Below, piece after piece: positions 46,901 through 59,325 of a stretch of DNA of 64,000 nucleotides. This DNA is from Bisporella sp. PMI_857. Its lineage: Eukaryota; Ascomycota; Leotiomycetes; Helotiales; Helotiaceae. How positions within the stretch are numbered: the first letter of the stretch is position 1; each line of letters starts with the position of its first letter. The DNA lies in NCBI GenBank assembly GCA_021307315.1, contig JAJSPD010000069.1, forward strand, positions 1-64,000. The letters run 5' to 3'. The position numbers and the translations under genes were made by a program. The notes under the pieces are model-generated. The model did no database searches. It had not been told where the DNA came from and saw nothing but the letters and a program-made list of their open reading frames with translations.

Positions 46901-49732
46901 AGGTGGGATATTGGTGGCCTACTTTAAGATGTGAAGGATATATAGTTCATGAAAAGCATTGCAGGGGAGACCAGATTAAAGGCAGCCTGTCTAAGTATCG
47001 GGAAATGTCAAAACATCACTTCAGAATACCTGATGTATTTATAGAAATTAACTTAAGATGTAGGTTTTAGAATGTCGAATATCCTAGACATAATATGATC
47101 AAGACCTACATATTATCGTCGAAATCGTAAAATTTCCAGTATGTATAAACTCCATGCATTTCCTTACAGCAGCCTTAGAACCCCAGTTATTTTATTTGGT
47201 CTTCCTCTATCTTCTTTCTTTCCTTGTTCCACGACAAAAATAGTGTCATCTTCGATTTGATATCCGATTTTCATTTAGTAGTACCGAATCTTATAGAATT
47301 GGGTGGAATATCATGGTGGAGCACTCCTTATATGGAGCTGGCCTCAATAGCTGAAATGAGCATCAGCGCCTGAGCTGCTTATGCTGTAGTAATAGCGGCG
47401 ATAGGACATCTTACTCTCAGAAATTTATTACTTTTGGACTATCATACGCATGTTTCACTTTTCTCTTGCTATTTTAAGTATTATTCCCATACTTAAATAT
47501 TCTAATTTCAACCTCGTGACTAAAACATCTGTTGAAGGTCGTAGCCGTTCACCTTAGATTTTAGGCATCACACTATGACCCCCATGTAGGCAATTTAGCC
47601 AATTTCTTTCGAAGTCTTTCGACGTCTTCCTGCTCCTTAGACAATAGCACACCGATATTATAAAGCCTCTATTTCACTCTATTTACAAGCGTACCATTCT
47701 ATCCTACATGAACTTTGCTCTAGGCCCAGCGACGAGGACCTCAATAGCATCATCAAATCGATTTTTGAGATGCTCATAATCGATCCTTTTAACACCGTGA
47801 ATCCATTTATGCTCAAGATTCTTCACTTCTTTGTTCTTAGTATCTTCAGGAAGATCATTTTGGTTGACCTCAGGAAGCTTCAATACTGGGATATTACTCT
47901 CTTTTATCTCTTGGTCTGTTAACAAGGCTGCCGCTAGAGTTACTAACAAGGAGACTTTGAGAGTCGTTGATATCCCATTGGATTTTGAAAATCGGGTCTG
48001 TTTTTTCAGGCTCATCCGTATCACTCTGCCTAAATCACTAAAGTTCCCAGAAATATCTGCACTTAGTGACGACTGCTACTACAAATCCAACTTGGGGGGA
48101 GATTCACTTTCAGGTGGAATAGGATCATTGAGTGAGCCCAATGCCTCTACATCAGGTGGTACAATCTGGTGCGGGATGAGCTGCACACTATTATCGGAAG
48201 GAGTTGCTTACGATAGCGGCCATTGCAAAATTTCGGGTTCGAAGATCAGATTTTGGGGAGCTTTTAGAGATATGGAGAGGACACTTCGTAGTTGTAGTAG
48301 GCCCTTTCTAGAGAAGTTGAGACAAATTCAAGATGGTGAGGCAGATATTTGATTTCGGTCCAACTCTCGTAGTCTTGTACCAAGATGCTTTGATAAGTAT
48401 GCTAAGTGGCAGAAATAAATTATACTACGGAGGTATATACCCAAATCTTTGTGATACCACCCTTGCTTACAGGGACAGTTTCGTATGGGCAGACCATATT
48501 GTTGGTGACAAAACGAAGGAGGATAACAAACCTTAGGCGGACGGGCGTGGAGCGTGCGCTCGATTCACAACCTAGGCTGACCCCCTAAAGTATCTTCACA
48601 CTACTTCTCCATATATCTTCTGAATAACTCATACAACTAGATTGAGTCGTGGTTTATGGGTGGCTGATCTAGATGTAACCTAGAAACTCCGACAATCCAA
48701 CCAGAGCTAAGGTGCCGATAGCTTTCACACACTCTTGAACCGCCGTGCAGGAAGCCGAACAATTCTGATGAGACAATTTTAGTATTGACCACCAATTGCA
48801 AACATTGGGAGATGACAAGCCGCCAAATAGAGCAGTAAGCGAACTGAGGGGCCAAAAAACCCTTCGTCAAGAGGGCCTCCAGACGACGGTGTCATTGTTA
48901 TTACTGGCTGAATATTCAATATTATCTAGAAAGACCGGTTTGAAATACAGGATCAAACTTCAGGTGTAAGATTCACTGATATACCTTGGGAAAATACCCA
49001 GCTCTAACTTCGACAGCGGCATTATGGCAGACACCATTGTGGATTTTGTTGTAAAAGAAGCACCAAAGATTGCAGGTGTGTATGGGGAGCCGGCGTACTT
49101 CAACAAAACGGAGGGTAAGGTTGTGCCCCTCCAACTGCATCAGCATGTTTAAAATTGTAAAGAAAACATGGTAAAGATCATGGTAATATCTGGCAAGGAA
49201 TGTATCCTTAATAATCTGCCAGTGCCACGCTGCCTAACGGGGAGCCAATTTTAACAATTTAGGCCATCCCCTTGTATCAGAAGTGTTAGGCTGAACTGCG
49301 GGTCATGCGTAGCTAAATGAGAGGGTCCAAAATGAACTCCCCAGGCCGGCAGGAGGGAAAGGATACACATGAGAATTTGTAGAACATAACTATGGCATTG
49401 TCCAAGACCCTTGGCGTTGAGAGACTGAAAGAGCTCGGGACAGGGGTTGCGGACAGTTTTGCAAAGTAGCCTTCTACAAACACATGCTCTCAAGATGGGT
49501 GGTAGTTCTATAGCCAATGAAGGGCCATGCCAAGGACAATAAAGGAGCCACAACAATGTCTATATATGTAGTTTACTTCTAGGTGTAGGCTTGGAGAGGC
49601 TAAATCTCAAGCCTGGTCTGGGTGTTCGCGCTGCCTTAACGCCAGTCAATCTCAAGCGTCTCCTATTGGTGTCTCATATAATTTTGTCTTCTTCACCTTC
49701 CTTATGATATATCCAAAGCCACATTTGTACAT
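46901..49732. other. Gene-poor stretch of 2.8 kb
   Basis: Apart from the coding fragment at 47704-48024 (listed separately), no gene is supported. Around 49024 an ATG opens a protein-like stretch (MADTIVDFVVKEAPKIAGVY) followed after 30 codons by a good GTAAGG donor, but no continuing exon could be found. It may be the first exon of a decayed gene. Confidence 0.45.
47704..48024 (-). other. Unassigned coding fragment, about 106 codons
   Basis: Open frame with protein-like, charged composition (VKLEVN-type acidic/basic mix, for example EVKNLEHKWIHGVKRIDYEH) ending at a stop at 47704. It continues upstream as open frame for about 10 codons (EISGNFSDLGRVIRM). No signal peptide or known motif. 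It may be the last exon of a gene whose front is decayed or split by introns I could not place. Opposite-strand ORF 47831-48352 is probably its shadow. Confidence 0.3.
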
Positions 49733-50819
49733 TTAGAATGCAAATACTTGATCCTCTAGCTTGGAAACGGGCTTGGCCTTCTTGAAACCTAATCCCTCAG
49801 ATGCCTTCTTCATGGCGCTGATCATGGGTGGAGGGCCGCAAAGAAGAAGCTTAACATCATCCGCAGGCTTTGGTAGCCATTTCTAGATCACATTAGCAAC
49901 ATTTCATATAATAGGATCAGGAAACCATACTGTGATCATCTCTGGAGTAACAAATCCGACACCACCATCCCACTTCTCGGGTGGGTTGTTCAAGACATAG
50001 TATACTCTGAATCCCTTATCCGATTTGGCCAACGCGTCCAGATCCTCCTTCAAAAGAATATCCTCCTTGTTGACATTGGCGAAGATCAGATCAATCTCAG
50101 TCTTATCACCAGTAGGGCGGCCACGGATCACAGCTTTGATGATCTGCAACATGGGAGTAATCCCAGTTCCACCAGCGATCATACCAAAGTGACGAACCAA
50201 ATTTGGGGTATAGACCATAGCTCCCTTGGGGCCTCTAATCTTGATCGATTGCCCAACAACCAACGAAGCCATGTATTTCGAGATGTTTCCCGTGGGGTAA
50301 GACTTGATTAGGACATCGAAGTGGCCAGGCTGTTCATCACCAGAGATAGGAGTATAGGATCGGACGATTTCTTTCGACGAGCCATCTGCTTGGGGAAGAG
50401 TAGCTGCTATTGAGATATGCTGACCGATTGGCAGGCCCAGGATTGAGGTTGGGGTGGGAAGCTTGAGCCGGTAGCTACCTCCATTAGCCATTTTCTTGTA
50501 GAATAGGTGGGGTATCTAACATCGCGACATTGTGCGAAATTACCGTCTTCTCGGTGAGCTCGAAGTTTTGGAACTCGGTGGGCTTTAGGACCGGGTGAGC
50601 TTCTACAAAATTCGTGAGCAAGCATTCCCTTGAATCCTGAAGTTGTCAAGGTGGCTTACGGCTACTCCAAATTTTGTACCCCCCCAGAACGAATGCGAGC
50701 AAAGCTGCAAAAGGCGTCCATTCACGCTTCACAATCAAGCAGCCAACGACCAGAAGACTCGATGGAATGTAAACGCCATCGATATACTTCTTCGAGAGAA
50801 ACTCGTTCTTAGAAGACAT
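49733..50819 (-). CDS. cbr1: NADH-cytochrome b5 reductase
   Basis: FAD enzyme of the outer mitochondrial or ER membrane that passes electrons from NADH to cytochrome b5 for lipid desaturation and sterol synthesis. Four exons (50819-50660, 50602-50521, 50474-49931, 49882-49733) give 311 aa, the usual Cbr1 length. The N-terminal anchor is about residues 17-48 ([15 protein letters not shown], then [15 protein letters not shown]). Family landmarks are [20 protein letters not shown], the FAD-binding [18 protein letters not shown], the nucleotide-binding [15 protein letters not shown], and the C-terminal [13 protein letters not shown] with the terminal VFAF. Housekeeping gene marking the right-hand core-genome flank. 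It starts with [10 protein letters not shown], so the start is clear. Confidence 0.93.
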
Positions 50820-51430
50820 ATTTGTGATCTGCGCTGGAAGATTGTTGGGAATACGGGAATTTATGACTCGGAGCAGCGGTATCGGACGAACTTCGGTATC
50901 CGGTGCACTACTAGCTTCTCTGCAGCAGATAATATATATCTTTACTAGCGGAACGTGGTTGAAGCACAGTGCGGTTCAATTCCGAGGAAGTTGAGGTTTT
51001 AAGAGGCGCGAAGGCGGGTGAGGCATAATATTCCCGAAATCAGCTCGGCCTTTCCAGAGTCGGATGATTTTTTTGCCAGCCTCGATTAGGTAAGGGGTTC
51101 CCTGCCAAGCGATCTAATCCCTTCGCTTCCTTTTCCTCATCGAGGCTAACGACAACAAACAAATAAATAGGGGTCTAGCAGGATCAAGTCCTTCATGATA
51201 CTGGTTCTCATCGCTTAGGAGCAAACGGTACAGCCTATGCGCGAGATAGGGGACAATGCTACTTCAAAGGTTCATAAGTGGGGTGTGGCGGCTGACACGT
51301 GCTCAGGTGAGCTGGCAGTAAGCGTGGTGGTTGCCGATAAAAGTTTGCAGGCCACAAATATCAAGGATAAGCTGTGTCTTGCTCCTCAGCAACTATTCAT
51401 ATATCAGTGTTTTAGACAGGAGTCTTAAAT
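50820..51430. other. Divergent intergenic region
   Basis: Lies between cbr1 (-) and the FAD monooxygenase (+), and should hold both promoters. Pyrimidine-rich tract at about 51115-51140. No gene seen. Confidence 0.5.
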
Positions 51431-53024
51431 ATGAAAGAAGGAATATTAAAATCGTCACTCAAGCTAAGAGTGGTTATCGCTGGAGCAGGTTTGGGAGGGC
51501 TTGCAGCAGGGATCGGGATTGCCAAAGCCGGACATGAAGTCGAAATTGTAGAGCAATCATCATCGCTAAAGGAGGTATTGGGGACCCCATAGTTTTCTTT
51601 AATAAATAATGGGCTAACGACTTGGAAGGTTGGGGCTGGAATTCAAGGTGTGCTCCCCTAATTGCAGCCTTCTCAGGACATGTTATTGCTTTTTCTCTCT
51701 TAGTCTACATATATGCGGGTGGCTCTTTTATGGTTCAAAGATACTTGAGGTCTGCCATCCAGTGCAAACTAACTCTAGCCATTCGTTTTAAGTACCACCA
51801 AACTCCACGTCTGTTCTAAGAGCGCTAGGAGTATTATCCGAAGTCGAAAAAGCATCTGTAAAACCGTATGGGATGTCCATATACTCCTATCGAGACGGCT
51901 CCACCCTCTCAACTCAACCGCTTCATCCATACTGCAGAGAAACCTACAATGCACCCTACCTTCTCATCCATCGCGCCGACTTCCACGCCATTCTTGTTTC
52001 AGCAGCGCTTGCTGCAGGTGTCACAATCCGCCTCAAATCACCTGTCAAGAGCGTGGATTTTGCAAGACCTGCACTTCTGTTAGAGAATGGTGAGGAAGTG
52101 CTAGGGGATGTGATACTCGGTGCAGATGGTTTGAGAAGTCGATGTCGAGAAGCGTTGTTGGGCAGGAAAGACCCACCCGTTCCATGCGGCAGCTTAGCGT
52201 ATCGGATTACCCTGAACGAAGAAAGCCTTAGAGGGCATGAAGATTTGCGATCATTAGTAGATTATCCTGAGTTTCATTCTTGGATGGGTAGGCAATTTTT
52301 TTAAAAAAAAAGTTTAAACTTGGGATATTCTGGTGCTCAAAGACAATAGGTCCTGATTCTCATGTTGTGTTCTATCCTCTACGTACAGGGCAGCTGTGTA
52401 ATCTTGTATTAGTGGCACCAGATAACCTCCCAAAATTTGAGGACTCGGCGGCTGCCAACCTTGCAGAGATCACAGACTTAATGAAAAATTGGGAGCCGAG
52501 GATTCACAAGTTGATGGGGATGGTGACTTCGACCACGAAGTGGAGGCTGCAGGACAATGTGGAACTGGATCGGTGGACGAGTGATCAAGGCACATTCACC
52601 ATGCTAGGTGATGCTTGCCATGCCACTGTTCCTTACTTGTAAGAGACATAATAGTACGAAAAATTCTGTTCTGATTTGATACAGGGCTCAGGGAGCCGCG
52701 CAAGCAATTGAAGATGCTGGAACTCTAACAGCACTCTTCGAAAGACTCAAGGCCAAGGAAGAGATTCCTTCCGTGCTCAAGAAATATGAGAACATTAGAA
52801 AAGCACGAACCACAAGAGTAGTGAAAGAAAGCGCAGAGTATAGACTCTTGAGCCACCTCCCTGATGGACCGGAGCAAAGAGTGAGAGATGCCCGAATGTT
52901 GAATGATGAACCTTTCGAAGGATTTCCAAATCGTTGGGCTGATCCTGTATTTCAAAAATGGTTATGGGGTCATGATGCAGAAGAAGCTGTGGTATTAGAG
53001 ATGGGTAACGAAATAAAAGTCTAG
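51431..53024 (+). CDS. FAD-dependent monooxygenase, salicylate-hydroxylase-like
   Basis: Group A flavin monooxygenase that uses NAD(P)H and O2 to hydroxylate small, mostly aromatic acids. Five exons (51431-51574, 51629-51647, 51793-52287, 52350-52638, 52685-53024) give 428 aa. Exon 2 has only 19 bases, which explains why the N-terminus is easily missed. The FAD motif is VVIAGAGLGGLAAG with VEIVEQSS following. The second FAD motif is GADGLRSRCREALLG, and the GD motif is MLGDACHATVPYLAQGAAQA. The exon order, PPNSTSVLRALGVL after VGAGIQ, and the length match the family. The gene is complete. It is not adjacent to the PKS cluster (cbr1 lies between), so a role there is doubtful. It may degrade aromatic acids. 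Confidence 0.88.
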
Positions 53025-54415
53025 TCACAGTGAAAACTGCAATAGTAGGGCTATATGAGTATAAGACATATGCAATGCCAAGTTAAAGAGTAGACGCTAT
53101 TGCAGAGAAAGAGGTTGGGCAATTTGAACTCATTGTCGGCAAGATCTCTTTTCCTTTTACTATATTAATTAAATTAGAGCTTATTACTTCCCCAGCACCA
53201 TCGCGGAAGTACTGATGATGCTCTTCTTTGCTTTTTTTATTGGTCAAAGTCAAGCGAAAGTGAAATATAGAGAAACTTTCCGTAGCATATGAAGCGACAC
53301 TCAGACCTTAGATGCTTGTGCTTGATGAAAGGCCTAGATAGCTGCTAGGCTTCCTAGAACGTGGATATCTAATGCTTGTCATCATTTAATAATGCTGATA
53401 GATACCAAGCTACGACTTACGCTGGCTACAAGGCTGATCGTTCTTTAGCGGCTGCGGCTGGACGTACGTGCTACGCTCAAATTGCCATCACTGTAGTCTA
53501 TTCTCATATATCCAAGTGCACTTTCGTCTAATTTGAATTAATCCTAGCGCCGAACAATGACTCAACGGACACGTGATGAGACGTCGGCCAAAGCCACATA
53601 GGGACTATCTTGAATGTTGGATTGAAAAATAGTCACAAAACAATACAACGACTTAGCGCTCGACCCAACGCAATCCATTAAATTAGTAACGAAGCTCGGC
53701 TGGATCTTAGTTGTACTTCCGCCATCTCATTTTTCTCAGTATGTCCCAGCCCACAGACCAACTCACTTTCGAAACCTTGTTGAGCACAGTGTGCCGCCAC
53801 TGCTTGCCGATATTTTAGTAGATATTCCGGTGGCGGCAAGCATGCTGGAACATATTCCACGTGATCCCGCAACCTTTGTTAGCGAGCTCACGGATGTTTC
53901 GTACTCAACGGTCAACCTTTCGCCGACTAAATTCGCTCACTAAATTTTTTATTGCGCCCTTTGCGCTACTCCAATCTTCGAGAGAGTAAGCTCTTAGGGG
54001 GCCAACTGGAACCCGTCTAATCTGTAGAATACAGACGCTCCTCGGTCCACAATATCTTTCTTCTGGCGCATATGAGTTTGGCTGAACTGCGAAATACTAC
54101 CTATGACCTTGTCGATTTTGTTGTTGGGGATGGCTTACAACTCTTCAAGTTCATCTTAGTCTGTACTATTTACCCCTCAATCCATTGTACTACTATAACT
54201 TATTCAAGTTATCCCTCATGTGACAAAAACATATAATTTCTCTAGGCTGAATCAGAAGAAAGGGGTATGAATGAAAAATCCATATAATGACTTGAAATGT
54301 TTGAAGATATAGAGACGGGTACTAGAACGCCTTATCTATTGGTAAGATTAAGTACTTAAGAAAAGCAACCAATTTGACTTTTTGAACATATCTAGCTATC
54401 GATTACTAATTACTA
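53025..54415. other. Intergenic stretch, AT-rich
   Basis: No supported gene. The only long minus-strand ORF (53678-53872, 64 codons) has Cys/His but no motif. The stretch 54170-54415 is strongly AT-rich. Confidence 0.5.
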
Positions 54416-55006
54416 CTAAGTCGCAGTCAGACTCAATTCAGAATCAATAATCAATCCTGCAGCCTTCGTGATATCAAGTAAGGCGTGTTTAGAGACTCCG
54501 TATGATATCCTCATCGGAACAGGGCCGTAAGATATGGCAGAAACGATGTTGATAATAGATCCTCAGCTATAGTAGTAGTTAGATGCCCTGCGATGGCATC
54601 TGTTCGGAGGCCGCGCGAGTCACAAGAAAACATTCTTGCCTTATCATAGTTGTGAGTCGAACTCTTATCGAAAGGCACAAAGTACTTGGCAACATCAATC
54701 TGTAACGCATACTTAGAAACGGAATTTTTGAAAGAAGTGCGGAGCCACTTACACCGGCACCATTGATACAATAGTCAATTCTCCTAAACTCTTTCACGGT
54801 CGCATCTATCCCATGCTGAACACTGACTGCATTTGTTACATCAGCATGGATACTGATAGCTCTGTAATTTATATTTGTGGACAGCTGCTTGCTCTTCTCA
54901 GTAGTCGATTTTGCTTTTGCCACGTTGATACCCGTGACCATGATGCCGGCGACTCCGGTTTCGGCCAAAGTATATGTTGTCTCTTGGCCAATCCCAGAGC
55001 CCCCTG
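54416..55006 (-). pseudogene. Short-chain dehydrogenase/reductase pseudogene
   Basis: Remains of a classical SDR of about 250 aa that binds NAD(P)H through a Rossmann fold. Recognisable pieces in order are the nucleotide motif GGSGIGQETTYTLAETGVAG, then ISIHADVTNAVSVQHGIDAT, the NAG-like RIDYCINGAG, the partial intron-borne segment IDVAKYFVPFD, then VTRAASEQM in another frame, then INIVSAISYGPVP and the active-site ISYGVSKHALLDITKAAG. Between HNYDK and CFLVTRAASEQM roughly 20 bases are missing and the frame shifts. Further on the frame shifts again before INIVSAIS, and the C-terminal quarter is absent because a stop lies at 54416. Tyr and Lys of YxxxK are still visible, so decay is recent. 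The N-terminal exon could not be placed. Confidence 0.7.
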
Positions 55007-56409
55007 TTTGTTTTATTTCCTAGTATAAGCTTCTTCAACAGCAAATAGAGCAAAATGTGCACCAACCCCAATGATAAATGCGATTTCTCTTTCAATCTTG
55101 ACTGTACACATTTTATGAGGCGAGTATTACTAGCTTGAAGTAAGGAACTTGTATCAATCTCAAACCAGCGGCTGGATTAATATTTTGTATCGATTTCACG
55201 CTTTTACTTTCCATGGGAAAGCAATGAGCGAAGCAGGTATAAAAACTGGAGTGTCCCTTCTATGCCGGCCAACCAACTGTGAGGTTCGGTAATACATGGC
55301 GTATAACCTTATGAATTTGGCAAGGGAGACATATGACTAACAGATAAAATTTGACAGTTATATGGCTTCCAACTAGCAGTTTGTTCGATTGTATCATTTC
55401 CAATAGCAACGAAGGAAAGGCATCATGCACCTGGCGGAGCCTCAACGGTGATTCCGGCACTGTGAAGAATTATACTGAAATCTCATGTGCCATAAGCCGA
55501 TTGAAAATCCTTCCAAAGTTCCGTTGCATAATAGGACCCCCTCTATAGTACAATGAACAATACTGGATCTATGTGCCACGGTGGCGCTGAAAATATTGAA
55601 GATAGAGTCCTTACGCAAGCTCAACTTAAGCGAAACAGGGGCCATGCCAACAGTGTAACCAATGTGCGCCGCCTTTCGCCATGAGATCGATATTAATTCC
55701 CTGTACCTGCAGAGAATATTTCTTGGTTTTAGAGTTTTACACCAGCAAAAGTCAAAGAGTTAAAACTCAACATCTAACTTTGATTTATTTTTATACGGTA
55801 ATAATGCCACTGTAGAGATATCCACCGAGTGAATAAATGCTTGACAAGATCCATTAGCCATCTCACCTAATAGACGAAGGCACAGCGATATCCTCAGGCT
55901 AACCTCCCCAGTCAATTCTTGCTCCCCAATGACATCCCTGAGTGCAATCGAGCCCAGGTTACATCGTAAATCCGCGCCAAGAGCCGAGCCGCTCAAGCGT
56001 CATGCAAACCACAAAACGCACGATAGATTGGCCAACAGGATTGGTGAAGCTACGAGTGTCCCTTGTATCGCAAGGCACATTCCCGTCGTACAGACCTTTT
56101 GAACCCCTGAACATGCCCTCAAAAGTCGAAATAATATCATGGAAAGGCGGCCGGGTGTGCACTGTTTCGAAAGGATGCAAAGCTAAAAGTTCTCCGACCC
56201 TTTTTTTTAAATAAAAAAAGAGGAGAGGGGAAGGCGAATTATAACAGCTTAGCATACGAGGAAATGAGAGATGGATCCATCGCAGTTGCCGAACCGGGTC
56301 ATTTACTCATAAATAAATAAATATCACTTCCAACCAACATCACCTCACCTCACTTCTTTCACTTCACACCTCTCATCTCCTACAAATATCACACAGTCAA
56401 CCCTCCAAA
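55007..56409. other. Intergenic stretch
   Basis: No supported gene. Minus-strand ORFs of 65-98 codons (for example 55760-55996) have no recognisable motif. A few look protein-like and may be remnants of decayed genes beside the SDR pseudogene. The last 100 bases contain CA/TC-rich leader-like sequence (CACCTCACCTCACTTC) before the next start. A T8 A7 tract lies at about 56200. Confidence 0.45.
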
Positions 56410-57313
56410 ATGCTGTTCCCTACCCTCCTCACAGCATCCGCCCTCCTCACCGCAGCGAGTGCCGAATTCACTGAAACGGTACAAGGCTACAAATACATCA
56501 CTTCGGGTCCATCTCTCTCCGCCTCGAAAGAAACCTACGAGCTGACCGCGCACAAAACGGCTGTCAAGCTTCTCAAGGACCGGCTGGGCGCTGACGGGCT
56601 CGCTACGCTCCTAGAGCCCGACATCAAAGCCGCGGACGTCATCTGGCACGAAGTGATCGCCAACTCAACGCCCGGATCCTGGGTCCCCGCAGACGGTCGC
56701 GCGGTGGCGTTCCTGCCCAACATCACGGCCGTGCGGTTCGCGCTGTGGAGCCAGTCGCCCCTAGCGGACGCTGCAAATAATGATGCGAATGCGGAGCATT
56801 ATTTCAAGCGCACGGTTGAGGTATCTCCTGGTGTGTTGCAGGCCGAGATGTAAGCCCTTCGCTTCCCTCTTCCCCTCCCAAACCTCTCTCTCTCCTCTGA
56901 GATCTTCTACCTTCAACACCGAATTCTTGCTAACTAAACCGGATAGCCTCGAAGGCTGGGGCGGCGTAACAACTCTCTTCAGCATCCTCAACTACAGCAC
57001 TCCCAACCGCACCGCCTACCCCTTCCTGTACCCGCTCCCAGAATTTCCCTACCAAGCTGCGGGCGACAAGGTGCTCCGCGACGGGACGAACGCCGTGTTC
57101 GGGGTACTGCACATCTCGGTGCGGGATGTAGACGGTGCTCCGTATGGCGAATCCAAGCCGGGAATCGAGATCGCTGCATCGGTGTGGTATGGTAACGGGG
57201 CGCAGGATGAGTTCCTAGAGGCGGAGAGGCAGCATATGGTGATTGAGATTATCAATCTGAGCATCCAGGCGCAAAAGGATTTTGAGAGTGGGGTTTTTAA
57301 TCCGCCTGTTTAG
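56410..57313 (+). CDS. Secreted protein of unknown function
   Basis: Two exons (56410-56849 and 56947-57313) give 268 aa. The ATG at 56410 follows a CAAA context and opens a signal peptide (MLFPTLLTASALLTAASA, cleavage after AASA or ASAEF). No enzyme motif recognised. Conserved-looking segments are LEGWGGVTTLFSILNYSTPN, YPFLYPLPEFPYQAAGDK, the following GTNAVFGVLHISVRDVDG and a C-terminal helix-like stretch ending in GVFNPP. N-glycosylation sequons (NST, NIT, NYS, NRT) fit secretion. Codon third positions are noticeably G/C-rich compared with the AT-rich flanks. Family resembles widespread hypothetical secreted proteins of Ascomycota. Function unknown. Confidence 0.75.
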
Positions 57314-59325
57314 ATAGGCGATGAGCCCAGAGATATTTTAATGGGAATAGAATAGGGATGTATATAATAGACATTAATGTGATGAACTACTTGATGATTT
57401 CGAACATATCGAGTATCGCCACGCCTTTTATCCCCTGATATTCATGTGAGGATCAGCCAGTGTAATTACAGCCCCTGAGTTAAGCGAAAGCCCACATGTT
57501 AGCTTCTTATTCGCAGTTGTGTAACCTCATCACTCAGTATCGATATCCATGTTAGCAACAAATTCAAACCCTTCACCAAGACTCCCGGCGATCTCCTCAC
57601 TCATCATCCAAGACTTCCATCAAACAGCATCAGGCATGAAGAATCAAGCTATATCGACATAGCAAAGATATGGTTCCCATCAACTCAGACGATGTAAATA
57701 GCGCAGAAGACTAAACAAACCGGCGTAGCACAAGTTCCCTTCATTGCCTTGAGACCATCCATCCCACCCAATTTATTTCTAAATACAAGCAGATCTCCAT
57801 AACACCTCGCAACCTCACAAATAACGCCTTCTCCCCTCTTCGCCTTGTTAGGTTATCAAAGCACGGTTCCCTTATTATATCAAACCTCCCATCTCGACGC
57901 TAGCTACCTTCCTCCTGGTGCGGCCGGCTAACAATGAATAATAGCATCGCGGGCTGATGATGAATCGGTGCTCCCGAAGACATTAAGCCGCGCGGGCAAG
58001 CTGATCGCCCCCCTTCGAATCACCGGCTTCCTCGTCCTCGGCAGACAATATTGCCCACAATAGGGCGGCGCGTAGAGGAAGGAACGCGTCCTTCGCTGCG
58101 TGAGGGGATGCGATGAGCAGAGGGCAGGCCGCACGCGAACCGGGAATGGGATTCGGATCGACGGGGGAAGGCAGCGTCGGCGCGGAAGACAGCCGCAGGA
58201 CCCAGGATGTGGTATATGCCGTGGGTGTATTTCGCGAGCAGGGAAGTGATGCTCGCGATAGTTCGAGCCGTGATGGCGCCGAGGGGTATATGAATGGCGT
58301 GCCATGCGGAGATGGGAGGGATGAGGGCCTGGAGCTGAGCCGAGTTGAGTTGGGCTTGATATCGCGTAGCTTTGAAAGGCCGACAATCGCGAGATCTGTC
58401 CAGGCGGATATTGCCGCCCGCCCATTTCAACCCCAAATGCTCCAACCTCCCATCGTTAAATCCCTCGCAAAGAACAATGCCAACCTTGCAACGCCCCGCG
58501 CGAGAAACACCCCATCACATCAACATCCCTCTCCCTCCCACTACCAACCCTATCCTCATCTTCAAGCCAAGGCATCCTACAATTTCTTCCCGATTCTCGG
58601 TTCCGCGATGAGCGGGCATCCTTCCTGTCAGGCGTGCACGCATCGGGGATACGCGGGATGTGTATATCTCCCATGTATATCTTCCATGGCAAAAAAAAAA
58701 AAAAAAAAAAAAGCAAGGGAAGGGAAAACCTCGGGCGACGTGAGGTTGAGATGGTGGTGGTATAGGTATGGTTTGAGATGTGGTGGGCATTTCGATGTAT
58801 ATAGGAATGAGTGATGGGGAGAGAGAGGAGAAAAGTTGTTTGAGCGGATGGACGGATGAAGGGGAAGAGGATGAATGATGGAGTTGAGATGAATATGGGC
58901 TATTTTGCCGGATATACACGTTCGACTTGCCGCCTATAGGTCGTATGATACCGGATACTTGAATTCGGATATTCATGGTGATCTGCAATGTCAATCAAAA
59001 TGCTAAGCAAAATGATATGGCAACGAGAACAGGGCGCTTCACACACACCAAACTCAAAGGCGAAGCTTAGCGAAAGTGAGTGCTAAAAGTGCAAGTGGCC
59101 ATGATTCTGGTCAGGATGTCCACCTCGGAGACTCCCACCTGAGGTATAGACATTATATTCCAATGACAACCTGACATACCCTTATTTCCGACGAAGCTCA
59201 AAATGCGCCGTGTATATGCAAGTCCCTGCAACGCCAGCAAAGAGCCTTCCGTAACCCCTCTTGCCCATGCTAAACCTATCATAAACATGTCTTCCCAAAA
59301 AAAAAAAAAAAACACCACCACCTCC
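57314..59325. other. Intergenic stretch, GC-rich in the middle, no supported gene
   Basis: Overlapping ORFs on both strands between 57928 and 58994 arise from GC-rich sequence and read as noncoding. None has a start with supporting context, a motif or a signal peptide. Poly-A runs of 22 (58691-58712) and 16 (59297-59312) bases are present. The right end is the 3' flank of the NC2-alpha gene. Confidence 0.5.

Noticed and set aside
47831..48352. Plus-strand ORF of 173 codons
   Set aside because: Lies opposite the better-looking minus-strand fragment, is Ser/Gly/Cys-rich without a motif, and seems a shadow.
51431..53024. FAD monooxygenase as part of the polyketide cluster
   Set aside because: A housekeeping reductase gene and a gene-poor stretch separate it from the cluster. 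The family mostly acts on aromatic acids.
57928..58994. Several overlapping long ORFs on both strands
   Set aside because: They overlap in GC-rich and poly-A-containing sequence, with no motif, no start context and no protein-like composition.
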